Source: Zea mays (lineage: Eukaryota; Streptophyta; Magnoliopsida; Poales; Poaceae). Taken from it: a DNA stretch of 64,000 bases. Below the pieces are notes generated by a model that ran no database searches, had not been told where the DNA came from, and worked only from the letters and a program-made list of their open reading frames with translations. Location of the stretch: the NCBI RefSeq assembly GCF_902167145.1, contig NC_050101.1, forward strand, positions 130,540,990 through 130,604,989. The letters run 5' to 3'. Every line of letters begins with the position of its first letter. Positions within the stretch are counted from its first letter, which is position 1. Both the position numbers and the translations under genes were made by a program. This document shows, piece after piece, positions 22,015-33,307 of the stretch.

Positions 22015-23380
22015 TGAAAGGGAAATGTGCCTTCGGGCCATCTCTATAATGTTTCGGTGATTAAGTGCCCAACACATATTCTCTAAGTTCTAAATGTGCC
22101 AAAGATTGAAAAAGTGCAAATCAAGACATGAGGTATGTTTCTAGACTTAGTACATTTGTTTTTGAATACTAATGAAGTTATCTAAGTGTTAGAAACAGAG
22201 AAAAGAAGAAAAAGAAAAGATTGCAAAAGACTGGCTGTGTGCAGCCGAAGCTCAGCTCAGTCTGGCACACCGGACTATCCGGTGGTGCACCAGACAGTGT
22301 CCGGTGCGCCAGACTGGACTCCGGTGAAAAGGTCGCTCTCGAGAAATGTTCTGCAGCGTATGGCTATAATTCACCGGACTGTCCGGTGGTGCATCAGACT
22401 GTCCTGTGAGCCAACGGTCGCTAGCGCAACGGTCGGCCGCGCAATCTGCGGGCGACGCGTGGCCCATGCCAACGGTCGGCAGGGGGCACCAGACTGCCCG
22501 GTGAGCCAACGGTCGCCAGCGCAACGGTCGGCCGCGCAATCCGTGGGCGACGCGTGGCCCGCGCTAACGGTCGGCATGGGGCACCAGACTGTCCGGTGTG
22601 CACCGGACAGTGTCCGGTGCGCCAACTGCCCCGGAGCTGCAACGGTCATCTGCGCCAGAAAAGGAAGGAGATCGGCACCGGACCGTCTACAATGACTGTC
22701 CGGTGGCGCACCGGACTGTCTGATGCGCCACTCGACAGAAGGCAAGGATGGCCTTCCTTGTTTGCCTCCAACGGCTCCTAGCTACCTTGGGGCTATAAAA
22801 GGGACCCCTAGGCGCATGGAGGAGCTACCTAAGCTTACAAGAAACATTCTAAGACTCCAAGACTCCAACTTTATGCATTCGATTATCTAAGATAGTGACT
22901 TGAGTTCCATTTGAGTTGTGAACTCCGCGCGTTGTGTTTTGGGCTCAAGTTGTGACTTGTGTGCGTGATTGTGCTGTGGATTTGAGTCTTGTGTGTGTTG
23001 CTCTCCCTCCCTTACTTCTGTGCTTCTTTTGTGATCATCATTGTAAGGGCGAGAGGCTCCAAGTTGTGGAGATTCCACGCAAACGGGAGAAAGACTAAGA
23101 AAGGAAAAACCGTGGTATTCAAGTTGATCATAGGATCACTTGAAAGGGGTTGAGTGCAACCCTCGTCCATTAGGACGCCACAACGTGGAAGTAGGCAAGT
23201 GTTACTTGGCCGAACCACGGGATAAAATTGCGTGTATCTTGTGTGCTTTCTCTTTGATTGTCTGTGTTCACAAGAGCTCGTTTCAAGCTACTTAGCCATT
23301 CTAACTTTCATAACTAAGTTTTGTGGCTATTAGTGTTGAATTTTACAGGATCACCTATTCACCCCCTCTAGGTGCTCTCA
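22015..23380 (+). repeat. Full Ji-like LTR (1366 bp), middle LTR of copy E
   Basis: It starts TGAAAGGGAAATGTGCC and ends GGTGCTCTCA, directly followed by the primer site. Palindromes such as CACCGGACAGTGTCCGGTG (near 22600-22620) and relatives lie at 22260-22720. A 95-bp unit beginning GTGAGCCAACGGTCG is tandemly repeated (22406 and 22501). TATA is at 22794-22800. Confidence 0.92.
22794..22800 (+). promoter_or_regulatory. TATA box in the Ji-like LTR
   Basis: The sequence is GGGGCTATAAAAGGGACC, just downstream of the palindrome cluster, about 780 bp into the LTR. The RNA start is expected about 30 bp further on. Confidence 0.75.
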
Positions 23381-23395
23381 ATTGGTATCATAGCC
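23381..23395 (+). promoter_or_regulatory. Primer binding site of the Ji-like element
   Basis: ATTGGTATCATAGCC follows the LTR with no gap. It is complementary to initiator Met tRNA with one change relative to TGGTATCAGAGC. Confidence 0.85.
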
Positions 23396-23430
23396 GTTCT
23401 CATCACGTAAGGGACTAATCGCCCGAAGAG

Positions 23431-25797
23431 GTGGATCCTAATGGAAAAGGGATGGTGGACGACAAGGAAAAGGAGTCCTTCCTCAACGAGCCTAGAGACG
23501 ACAAGCCAACCGACTCAGGCTCGAGTCATAAGAAAAGAGACGAAAAGAAGAAGAGGCGCATCAAGAAGATCATCTACTACGACAGTGATGCCTTGTCTTC
23601 TTCACCACACGACAACGACGACTCCTCTTCAAAGAAGAAAACGGTTAATCAAAATTACTCTTTTGACTATTCTCGCATGCCATACAATTCGAATGCACAT
23701 TTACTCTCTATTCCACTAGGAAAACCTCCACACTTTGATGGAGAAGACTACTCATTTTGGAGTCATAAAATGCGTAGTCATCTATTTTCTCTCCATCCTA
23801 GCATTTGGGAAATAGTGGAAAATGGGATGCATTTTGATAGCACTGATAACCCTGTATTCATTAATGAACAAATTCATAAGAATGCCCAAGCTACTACTAT
23901 CTTGTTAGCTTCGCTTTGCAGGGATGAATACAATAAAGTAAGTGGCTTGGACAACGCCAAGCAAATTTGGGACACCCTCAAGATCTCACATGAGGGAAAC
24001 AATGCTACAATGATCACCAAAATGGAGTTAGTGGAAGGCGAATTGGGAAGATTTGCCATGATCAGGGGAGAAGAGCCAACACAAACCTACAACAGGCTCA
24101 AGACCCTGGTCAACAAGATTAGAAGCTATGGAAGCACAAGATGGACAGACCACGATGTCATCCGACTCATGCTCAGGTCCTTTACCGTCATTGCCCCTCA
24201 TCTTGTGAACCTCATCCGTGAAAATCCCAGGTACACAAAGATGACGCTCGAGGAGATACTCGAAAAATTCATGAGCAGGCGCATGATGGTAAAGGAGGCA
24301 TGATATGTGGATGATGCCTTAAACGGTCCACTACCCGTCTACGAGCCGCAGCCCGTTGCGCTCAAGGCAACAAGCAGCAAGGAGGCGCTACCAAGCAAGG
24401 TAGCACAAGTAGAGGCTGCCGGGATCAACGAGAATGAAATGGCACTTATCATCAAGCGCTTCAAGACTGCTCTTAAAGGACGCAAGGAGTACCCCAACAA
24501 GAACAAAACAAGGGGAAAGCGCTCCTGCTTCAAATACGGTAAGACTGGTCACTTTATTGCAAATTGTCCCAATAATGATAGTGACCAGGGACAAGAAAAG
24601 AGCGGGAAGAAGGAGAAAAAGAAGAGCTACAGGAAGGCAAAGGGTGAGGCACACCTGGAAAAGGAATGGGACTCGAACTGCTCTTCTTCCGACTCCGACG
24701 ACGAAGGACTCGCTGCCTCGACCTTCAACAAGTCTTCTCTCTTCCCCAACGAACGCCACACTTGCCTCATGGCCAAGGAGAAGAAGGTAAGTGTTCGAGA
24801 TACCTCTAAGTATACTACTTCTACTGATGATGATTCTAGTGATGATGAAGTAGATTATACTGATCTATTTAAGGGCTTAGATAGAGATAAAGTAGATAAA
24901 ATCAATGAGTTAATTGATGCTTTAAATGAAAAGGATAGATTGCTAGAAAGGCAAGAGGACATTTTGTATGAAGAACATGACAAATTTGTCAGTGTTCAAA
25001 AGTCTCTTGCCTTAGAAACTAAAATAAATGAAATGCTATCTTCTGAGTTATCTGCTTGCCATGAATCTATCTCTAGTTTAAAGATTTTGAATGATGATTT
25101 AAATGCTAAGCTAGAGGAAGCTAATAAATCTAGTTCATGTGTAGAGCATGTTAGTATTTGCAATAGATGCAAGGACTTTGATGTTGATGCATGCAATGAA
25201 CACCTTATTTCTATTGCTCAACTAAATGATGAGGTGGCAAGTCTTAATGCTCAACTTAAGACTTGCAAAATTAACTTTGATAAATTAAAATTTGCTAGGG
25301 ATGCCTACACAATTGGTAGACACCCCTCTATTAAGGATGGACTTGGTTTTCGAAAGGAAAGCAAGAACTTAACAAGGCAAAAGGCTCCCGTTCTCAACAA
25401 GGAGAAATGGAAGGCTTCTATGGCTAGTAGTTCTCAAAAGTGTCATGCCTACATTTATGATAGAAAATATTCTAGGAATGCTCATAGGAGTTATGATCAT
25501 AATGCTTTTGATTCACATGCTATGTTTGCCTCTAGCTCTACTTTTGTGCATGGTAGAAGTAGGCCTAGGAGAAATCATGTTGTGCATCATGTGGCTAAGA
25601 GAATGTGTAATGAACCTTCTACCATTTACCATGCTTGCAATACTTCTTTTGCGCTTGTATGTAAGAATGAAAAAGTAGTTGCTAGAAAGTTGGGATCCAA
25701 ATGCAAGGGAGACAAGACTTGTATTTGGATTCCAAAGGCTATTGTAACTAACCTTATCGGACCCAACAAGAGTTGGGTACCTAAAACCCAATCGTAA
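23431..25797 (+). pseudogene. gag: Ji-like gag, broken by one stop
   Basis: One frame runs from GTG 23431 (the expected ATG position; the first in-frame ATG is at 23452) to TAA 25795-25797, with a single TGA at 24301-24303. Parts in order are a Lys-rich head (KKRDEKKKRRIKK), a capsid block (LSIPLGKPPHFDGEDYSFWSHKM, shown here only as a landmark, near residue 90) and the RFAMIRGEEP..YNRLKTLVNK block. A zinc knuckle near 24530 reads CFKYGKTGHFIANC, where the second zinc-binding Cys is Tyr. An acidic Ser/Asp stretch, a coiled-coil (24850-25290) and a basic tail ending SWVPKTQS follow. The layout matches the Opie-like gag at 7542-10172. Confidence 0.88.
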
Positions 25798-25809
25798 ATT
25801 GTCTTGCAG

Positions 25810-28449
25810 GTTTATGCATCCGGGGGCTCAAGCTGTATTATCGACAGCGGATGCACAAACCACATGACGGGGGAGAAGAAGATGTTCACCTCCTACGTCA
25901 AGAATAAGGATTCCCAGGATACGGTCATCTTTGGAGATGGGAACCAAGGCAAGGTCAAAGGCTTGGGCAAGATAGCCATCACCAACGAGCACTCCATATC
26001 AAACATATTTTTAGTAGAGTCGCTTGGTTACAACCTCCTGTCTGTAAGTCAATTGTGCCACATGGGCTACAATTGTTTGTTTACAAATGTTGATGTTTCT
26101 GTCTTTAGGAGTGATGGTTCATTAGCATTTAAGGGTGTATTAGACGGCAAACTCGTTGATTTTTCGAAAGAGGAGGCCGATCTAGATGCATGCTTAATAG
26201 CTAAGACTAGTATGGGCTGGCTGTGGCATCAACGTCTAGCACATGTTGGGATAAAGAACCTTCATAAACTTCTAAAGGGAGAACATCTTTTAGGACTAAC
26301 CAATGTATGTTTCGAAAAAGATAGACCTTGTGCAGCTTGTCAGGCAGGGAAACAGGTGGGAAGCACTCATCACAGCAAGAATGTGATGACAACATCAAGA
26401 CCACTGGAGCTTCTTCACATGGACCTCTTCGGACCCGTTGCCTACCTTAGCATCGGGGGGAGTAAGTATGGTCTAGTAATTATTGATGATTTTCCCGCTT
26501 CACTTGGGTGTTCTTTTTGCAGGATAAATCAGAAACCCAAGGGACCCTAAAGCGCTTTCTAAGGAGGGTTCAAAACGAATTTGAGCTCAAGGTGAAAAAG
26601 ATAAGAAGCGACAACGGGTCCGAGTTCAAGAATCTTCAAGTGGAGGAGTATCTTGAGGAGGAAGGCGTCAAGCACAAATTCTCCGCTCCCTACACACCAC
26701 AGCAAAATGGTGTGGTAGAGAGGAAGAACAGAACGCTTATCGACATGGCGAGGATGATGCTTGGAGAGTTCAAGACACCCGAGTGGTTTTGGTCGGAAGC
26801 CGTGAAAACAGCCTGCCACGCCATAAACCGGCTATATCTGCATCGCCTCCTTAAGAAGACCTCCTACGAACTACTTACCTGTAACAAACCCAATGTTTCT
26901 TACTTTCGTGTATTTGGGAGCAAATGCTACATTTTGGTGAAGAAAGGTAGACATTCCAAATTTGCTCCCAAAGATGTAGAAGGGTTTTTACTAGGATATG
27001 ACTCAAATGCAAAGGCGTACAGGGTCTTCAACAAATCATCGGGTTTGGTTGAAGTCTCTAGCGACGTTGTATTTGATGAGACTAATGGCTCTCCAAGAGA
27101 GCAAGTTGATCTTGATGACATAGATGAAGATGATGTTCCAACGACCGCAATATGCACCATGGCGATTGGAGATGTGCGACCACAAGAACAACAAGAGCAA
27201 GATCAACCTTCTTCCTCAACGATGGTGCTTCCCCCCACTCAAGATGATGGACAGGTTCCTCAAGAAGAGGGGCGTGATCAAGGGGGAGCACAAGAAGAAC
27301 AAGTTATGGAGGAAGAAGCACCACTGGCCCCTCCAACTCAAGTCCGAGCGACGATTCAAAGAGATCACCCCGTCGATCAGATTCTGGGTGACATAAGCAA
27401 GGGAGTAATAACTCGCTCACGTTTAGCTAATTTTTGTGAGCATTACTCGTTTGTCTCTTCTATTGAGCCTTTCAGGGTAGAAGAGGCCTTGCAAGATCCG
27501 GACTGGGTGTTGGCCATGCAGGAAGAGCTCAACAACTTCAAGAGGAACGAAGTTTGGAGCCTGGTGCCACGTCCCAGGCAAAATGTTGTGGAAACCAAGT
27601 GGGTGTTCCACAAACAAGCAAGACGAGCACGGGGTGGTGACAAGAAACAAGGCTCGACTTGTGGCAAAAGGTTATGCCCAAGTCGCAGGTTTGGAGTTCG
27701 AGGAGACTTTTGCTCCTGTGGCTAGGCTAGAGTCTATTCGAATATTGTTAGCCTATGCCGCTCACCACTCTTTTAGGTTGTTTCAAATGGATGTGAAGAG
27801 CGCTTTCCTCAACGGGTCAATCAAGGAGGAGGTGTATGTGGAACAACCCCCTGGCTTTGAGGATGACAGGTACCCCCGACCATGTGTTTAAGCTCTCTAA
27901 GGCGCTCTATGGACTTAAGCAAGCCCCAAGAGCATGGTATGAATGCCTTAGAGATTTCTTAATTTCTAATTCTTTCAAGGTTGGGAAAGCCGATCCCACT
28001 GTTTTCACTAAGACTTGTGACGGTGATCTTTTTCTGTGCCAAATTTATGTCGATGACATAATATTTGGTTCTACTAATCAAAAGTCTTGTGAGGAGTTTA
28101 GCAGGGTGATGACACAAAAGTTCGAGATGTCGATGATGGGCGAGTTGACCTACTTCCTTGGGTTCCAAGTGAAGCAACTCAAGGACGGCACCTTCCTCTC
28201 TCAAACAAAGTACACTCAAGATCTTCTCAAAAGGTTTGGGATGAAGGACGCCAAGCCCGCGAAGACACCTATGGGAACCAACGGACATGTCGACCTCAAC
28301 AAAGGAGGTAAGTCCATTGATCAAAAGGCATACCGGTCTATGATAGGTTCCTTGCTTTATTTATGATAGGTCCGTTGATCAAAGGGGAGTTCTAAGAAAC
28401 AAACATCTGTTGCCCTACCCACCGCTGAGGCCGAGTATGTTGCCGCAGG
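25810..28449 (+). pseudogene. Ji-like pol, 5' part: protease, integrase, RT, start of RNase H
   Basis: The frame begins after CTTGCAG at 25803-25809. Protease has IIDSGCTNHMTG. Integrase has the zinc region RLAHVG...CAACQ, then HMDLFGP, RSDNGSEF and NGVVERKNRT. RT has [20 protein letters not shown] and YVDDIIFGS (28048-28075). Breaks are frameshifts near 26491, 27605 and 27880, a TGA at 28364-28366, and loss of the RNase H front half at about 28366-28388. RNase H resumes at 28389 (KKQTSVALPTAEAEY) and is split at 28454 by the Huck-like element; the rest is at 42113. Confidence 0.9.
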
Positions 28450-28951
28450 ACAGTTGTCGGGGACCATAATTAGGGGTACCCCCAAGACTCCTAATCTCAG
28501 CTGGTAACCCCCATCAGCACAAAGCTGAAAAGGCCTGATCGGTGCGATTAAGTCAAGGCTCGGTCCACTCAAGGGACACGATCTCACCTCGCCCGAGCCC
28601 AGCCTCGGGCAAGGGCAGCCGACCCCGGAGGATTCACGTCTCGCCCGAGGGCCCCCTCAAGCAACGGACACACCTTCGGCTGCCCGAGGCCCAGTCTTCG
28701 CCGAGAAGCAACCTTGGCCAGATCGCCATACCGACCGACCGTATCGCAGGAGCATTTAATGCGAGGATCGCCTGACACCTTATCCTGACGCGCGCTCTTC
28801 AGTCGACAGAGCCGAAGTGACCGCAGTCACTTCGCCGCTCCACTGACCGACCTGACAGGAAAACAGCGCCGCCTGCGTCGCTCCGACTGCTGTGCCACTC
28901 GACAGAGTGAGGCTGACAGCAGCCAAGTCCGGCCTCGGGCGCCATAGGAAG

Positions 28952-29330
28952 CTCCGCCTCGCCCGACCCCAGGGCTCGGCCCCCATCTCGGCCTCGGACG
29001 ACGAACTCCGCTTCGCCCGACCCCAGGGCTCGAACTCAGCCTCGGCTCTGGAAGACGACGGACTCCGCTTTGCCCGACCCCAGGGCTCGGACTCAGCCTC
29101 GGCTCCGGAAAAAGACAGACTCCGCCTCGCCCGACCCCAGGGCTCGGACTCGGCCTCGGCTCCGGAAGACGACGAACTCCGCCTCGCCCGACCCTAGGGC
29201 TCGGACTCAGCCCTGGCCTCAGACGACAGTCTCCGCCTCGCTCGACCCAGGGCTCGGACTCGACCTCGACCTTGGAAGACAGACTTGACCTCGGAGGAGC
29301 CTCTGCCTTGCCCGACCCAGGGCTCGGACC
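28952..29330 (+). repeat. 54-57-bp tandem repeats in the Huck-like 5' LTR
   Basis: Units starting CTCCGC(C/T)TCGCCCGACCC begin at 28952, 29006, 29063, 29120, 29177 and 29231. Because the unit is a multiple of three, all copies stay in one frame and give a long but repetitive open frame that is probably meaningless. Confidence 0.9.
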
Positions 29331-29711
29331 GACCACGTCACGGGGGGGGGGGGGGGGGGGGGCCATCATTACCCTACCCCTAGCTAGCTCAGGCTACGGG
29401 GAACAAGACCGGCGTCCCATCTGGCTCGCCCCGGTAAACAAATAATGATGGTGCCCCGCGTGCTCCATGACGACGGCGGCTCTCAGCCCCTTACGGAAGC
29501 AAGGAGACGTCAGCAAGGACTCGACAGCCCCGACAGCTGTCCTTCCGCAAGGCTCCAGCGCTCCTCCGACGGCCACGACATCACATGAACAGGGTGCCAA
29601 AACCTCTCCGGCTGCCACGACGGCATGTACTTAGGGCGCTAGCTCCTCTCTGCTAGACACGTTAGCACACTGCTACACCCCCATTGTACACCTGGACCCC
29701 CTCCTTACGCC

Positions 29712-29718
29712 TATAAAA
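29712..29718 (+). promoter_or_regulatory. TATA box in the Huck-like 5' LTR
   Basis: The sequence is ACGCCTATAAAAGGAAGG. The same box is at 41822-41828 in the 3' LTR. It lies about 285 bp before the LTR end, leaving room for R and U5. Confidence 0.75.
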
Positions 29719-29997
29719 GGAAGGTCCAGGGCTCTCTTACGCGAAGGTTGGCCGCGTGGGGGAACGGGACGACACGTAAAGTCTCTCGCTCTCTCCCACG
29801 CGGACGCTTGTAACCCCCTACTGCAAGCGCACCCGACCTGGGCGCAGGGCAACACGAAGGCCGCGGGTTTCCCCTTTTTGCCTGTCTCCCTTCTTGCCCC
29901 CCTTCGTGCTCCGTCTCGCGCCGACCCATCTGGGCTGGGACACGCGGCGACAATTTACTCGTCGGTCCAGGGACCCCCCGGGGTCGAAACGCCGACA

Positions 29998-30017
29998 GTT
30001 GGCGCCCCAGGTAGGGG
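29998..30017 (+). promoter_or_regulatory. Primer binding site of the Huck-like element
   Basis: GTTGGCGCCCCAGGTAGGGG follows the LTR. It resembles the site in the Grande-like copies (TGGCGCGCCAGGTAGGGG), consistent with a shared Tat-lineage primer tRNA. Confidence 0.75.
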
Positions 30018-30120
30018 CCTGCTGCGTGTTGACGAACAGCTTCCCGTCAAGCTCCAGATGGGTAGCCTCTAGCAACCTTTCCAATCCAGGGCGGTGCTCC
30101 GTTTCGGGAGTCTTGAGTTC

Positions 30121-32341
30121 ATGTCCCTCGACGGCAGCTACGACATGAGACTCCTTCCTCCGCCGCGCGACAACGACAATGGCGGTCGTCAGCCCGCCCG
30201 CCGACGGCGGAATCAACGACGTCTTCCCCACGTGGCGGAAGAACAACATCCAAGTTTTTCCCGTCACCTCCCCCGCCGACGGAGGAGGAGGCGAGGCAAC
30301 CGTGGCCAAGCAGGAGGCGGCACCTCGTCGGCTGTCGAGCGAGTCGACGGTGTCGGTGCCCCGACGGGGGACACGTCGGGCGTCGACCTCGCGTCTGAGA
30401 CGAAGACGAGCGCTGTTTCCCCACAACACGCAAACTCCAAGCGGACGAACGACGCCAGCACGCTCGCGAAGGACTTGTCGGGCGTCACCCTCGTACCTGA
30501 GACGACGGTGCAGTCTGCCCCTGATGTGACTTCGTCACCGCCTGTCGACCAAGAGGTACCGACCGATTCCCATCTCGTGCCTTTTGGATTCAGCCTCGAC
30601 CCACCAAGCGACCCCGCTTCGGTGGAAGCCTTCATAGAGGCATGTACCAACCCTCCGGGGTATCATATGCGGTCACCCTGGGACCGGCTGATGACAGTCT
30701 CGACCTACGGACCCTCGGGTTCCGAGAAAGATGACGAGCCCGACTTTGGTTGGGATTTCTCCGGGCTCGGTAACCCCAGTGCCATGCGGGACTTCATGAC
30801 CGCATGCGACTACTGCCTCTCCGATTGTTCCGACGGCAGCCGCAGCTTCGGCGACGAAGACTACGGCCCAAGTCGTGAATGTTTCTACGTCGATCTAGGG
30901 GGTCCCGGTGAGGGCAACCATCTTGGTATACCGGAAAACGGTGATCCCCCTAGGCCTGCGCCTCGCGTTGACATCCTTTGGGAGCTAGCTGTGGTCCCAG
31001 TCCCTGCGGGGGGTCAGGACGCACAGCTCGAGCAAATCCGCGAGATGCAGGCCAGACTCGACGAGGGAGCAGGAACACTTGAGCCGCTTTGCCGGAACAT
31101 CGGGCGGGAATGGGCAGACCAAGCTCTGGCCGGAGAAGCGCGTCATCTATCCCAGGGCATCCAGCTCCGCATTGCCAACGACGTCAGGGCAAGGCCGCCA
31201 CCGGCTTCCAGTGGGGTCGGCCAGAACCTGGCTGCAGCAGCAATACTACTCCGCGCGATGCCGGAACCATCGACCACCGAAGGGCGGCGTATCCAGGGAG
31301 AGCTCAAGAATCTCCTGGAGGACGCCGCGGTCCGACGGGCCAAAAGCTCTGCCCCCCGAAGGCAGGGGTACCCCTCGGAGCATCGCGCCGCGACTTCCCG
31401 ATTCATGCGGGAAGCCTCGGTCCACACCGGGCGCACGCACAACACAGCGCCTGCGGCCCCGAGTCGCCTCGGCAACGAGCACCACCGCCGCAACCGTCGA
31501 AGCCACCTCGACGAGAGGGTGCACCGAGGCTACCACCCCAGGCGTGGGGAACGCTACGACAGCGGGGAGGATCGGAGTCCCTTGCCTGAACCACCCGGTC
31601 CGCAGGCTTTCAGCTGGGCCATACGACGGGCGCCGTTCCCGACCCGGTTCCGAACCCCGACTACTATCACAAAAGTACTCGGGGGAGATGAGGCCGGAAC
31701 TATGGCTCGCGGACTACCGACTGGCCTGCCAACTGGGTGGAACGGACGATGACAACCTCATCATCCGCAACCTCCCCCTGTTCCTCTCTGACACCGCTCA
31801 AGCCTGGCTGGAGCACCTGCCTCCGGGGCAGATCTCCAACTGGGACGACATGGTTCAAGCCTTCGCCGGCAACTTCCAGGGCACATACGTGCGCCCTGGG
31901 AACTCCTGGGATCTCCAAAGCCGCCGCCAACAGCCAGGAGAGTCTCTCCGGGACTACATCCGGCGCTTCTCGAAGCAGCGCACCGAGCTGCCCAACGTCA
32001 CCGATTCGGATGTCATCGGCGCGTTCCTCGCCGGCACCACCTGCCGCGACCTGGTGAGCAAGCTGGGTCGCAAGACCCCCACCTGGGCGAGCGAGCTGAT
32101 GGACATCGCCACCAAGTTCGCCTCTGGCCAGGAGGCGGTTGAGGCCATCTTCCAGAAGGACAAGCAGCCCCAAGGCCGCCAGCCGGAAGATGTCCCCGAG
32201 GCGTCCACTTAGTGCGGCACCAAGAAGAAAGGCAATAAGAAGTCGCAAGCGAAACGCGACGCCGCCGACGCGGGCCTTGTCGCCGCCGCTGAGTACAAGA
32301 ACCCTCGGAAACCTCCCGGAGGTGCCAATCTCTTCGACAAG
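30121..32341 (+). pseudogene. Huck-like gag
   Basis: The likely start is the ATG at 30121 (MSLDGSYDMRLL). The first ~500 codons are Arg/Pro/Ser-rich and hard to classify. A one-base shift near 31670 moves the frame, after which the capsid core is clear (LWLADYRLACQLGG, AQAWLEHLPPGQISNWDD, FSKQRTELPNVTDSDV, 31690-32150). A TAG at 32210-32212 interrupts the frame. Beyond it a zinc-binding-like C-x2-H..H..C segment (CPYHQGPVKHTHEEC, 32357-32401) precedes protease. The gag of copies A and C has the same arrangement. Confidence 0.82.
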
Positions 32342-33307
32342 ATGCTCGAGGAGTCGTGCCCCTATCATCAGGGGCCCGTCAAGCACACCCATGAGGAGTG
32401 CGACATGCTTCAGCGCCACTTTCACAAGGCTGGGCCACCTGCGGAAGGTGGTAGGGCCCACAACAACGACAAGAAGGAGGATCACAAGGCAGAGGAGTTC
32501 CCCGAGGTCCACGACTGCTTCATGATCTACGGTGGGCCAGTGGCGAACGCCTCGGCTCGGCACCGCAAGCAAGAGCGCCGGGAGGTCTGCTCGGTAAAGG
32601 TGGCGGCGCCAGTCTACCTAGACTGGTCTGACAAGCCCATCACCTTCGACCAGGGCGACCACCCCGACCGCGTGCCGAGCCCGGGGAAATATCCGCTCGT
32701 TGTCGACCCCATCATCGGCAACGTCAGGCTCACCAAGGTCCTCATGGACGGAGGCAGCAGCCTCAACATCATCTACGCCGAGACCCTCGGGCTCCTGCGG
32801 ATCGATCTGTCCTCGCTCCGGGCGGGCGTGGCGCCTTTTCACGGGATCATCCCCAGGAAACGCGTCCAGCCCCTCGGACAACTCGATCTACCCGTCTGCT
32901 TCGGGACTCCCTCCAACTTCCGAAGGGAAACCCTCACGTTCGAGGTGATCGGGTTCCGAGGAACCTACCACGCAGTGCTGGGGAGGCCATGCTACGCCAA
33001 GTTCATGGTCGTCCCCAACTACACCTACCTCAAGCTCAAGATGCCGGGCCCCAACGGGGTCATCACCATCGGCCCCACGTACCGACACGCGTACGAATGC
33101 GACGTGGAGTGCGTGGAGTACGCCGAGGCCCTCGCCGAATCCGAGGCCTTCATCGCCGACCTGGAGAGCCTCTCCAAGGAGGCGCCAGACGTGAAGCGCC
33201 ATGCCGACAACTTCGAGCTAGTAGAGACGGTTAAGTCCGTCCCTCTCGACCCCAGCAATGATGCCTTCAAGCAGATCCGGATCGGCTCCGAGCTCGACCC
33301 CAAATAG
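32342..33307 (+). CDS. Huck-like protease segment ending at a conserved UAG
   Basis: The open frame of 321 codons starts with the C-x2-H..C end of gag and contains protease. The active site is VLMDGGSSLNIIY (about 32735-32775), with VCFGTPSNFRRE, AVLGRPCYAKF and KMPGPNGVITI further on. It ends at TAG 33305-33307. RT continues in the same frame directly after this stop. The residues on both sides align with copies A and C, so the stop is probably functional rather than a random mutation. The chosen limits are those of the open frame, since the protein start depends on gag. Confidence 0.75.
   Translation: MLEESCPYHQGPVKHTHEECDMLQRHFHKAGPPAEGGRAHNNDKKEDHKAEEFPEVHDCFMIYGGPVANASARHRKQERREVCSVKVAAPVYLDWSDKPITFDQGDHPDRVPSPGKYPLVVDPIIGNVRLTKVLMDGGSSLNIIYAETLGLLRIDLSSLRAGVAPFHGIIPRKRVQPLGQLDLPVCFGTPSNFRRETLTFEVIGFRGTYHAVLGRPCYAKFMVVPNYTYLKLKMPGPNGVITIGPTYRHAYECDVECVEYAEALAESEAFIADLESLSKEAPDVKRHADNFELVETVKSVPLDPSNDAFKQIRIGSELDPK

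Larger units (their letters stand above)
28455..29997 (+). repeat. Huck-like 5' LTR (1543 bp)
   Basis: It starts TGTCGGGGACC and ends CGCCGACA. It matches 40572-42107 throughout; the clearest difference is a run of 21 G at 29342-29362 against 8 G in the 3' LTR. The TATA box is at 29712-29718. Confidence 0.95.

Noticed and set aside
22186..22781. Several open frames in the Ji-like LTR
   Set aside because: They arise from the palindromes and 95-bp repeats, occur on both strands at once, and lie in the promoter part of the LTR.
28827..29369. 180-codon frame in the Huck 5' LTR with regular Gly/Pro/Arg repeats
   Set aside because: It is produced by the 54-57-bp tandem units whose length is a multiple of three; the opposite strand is open too, and no start or conserved domain is visible.
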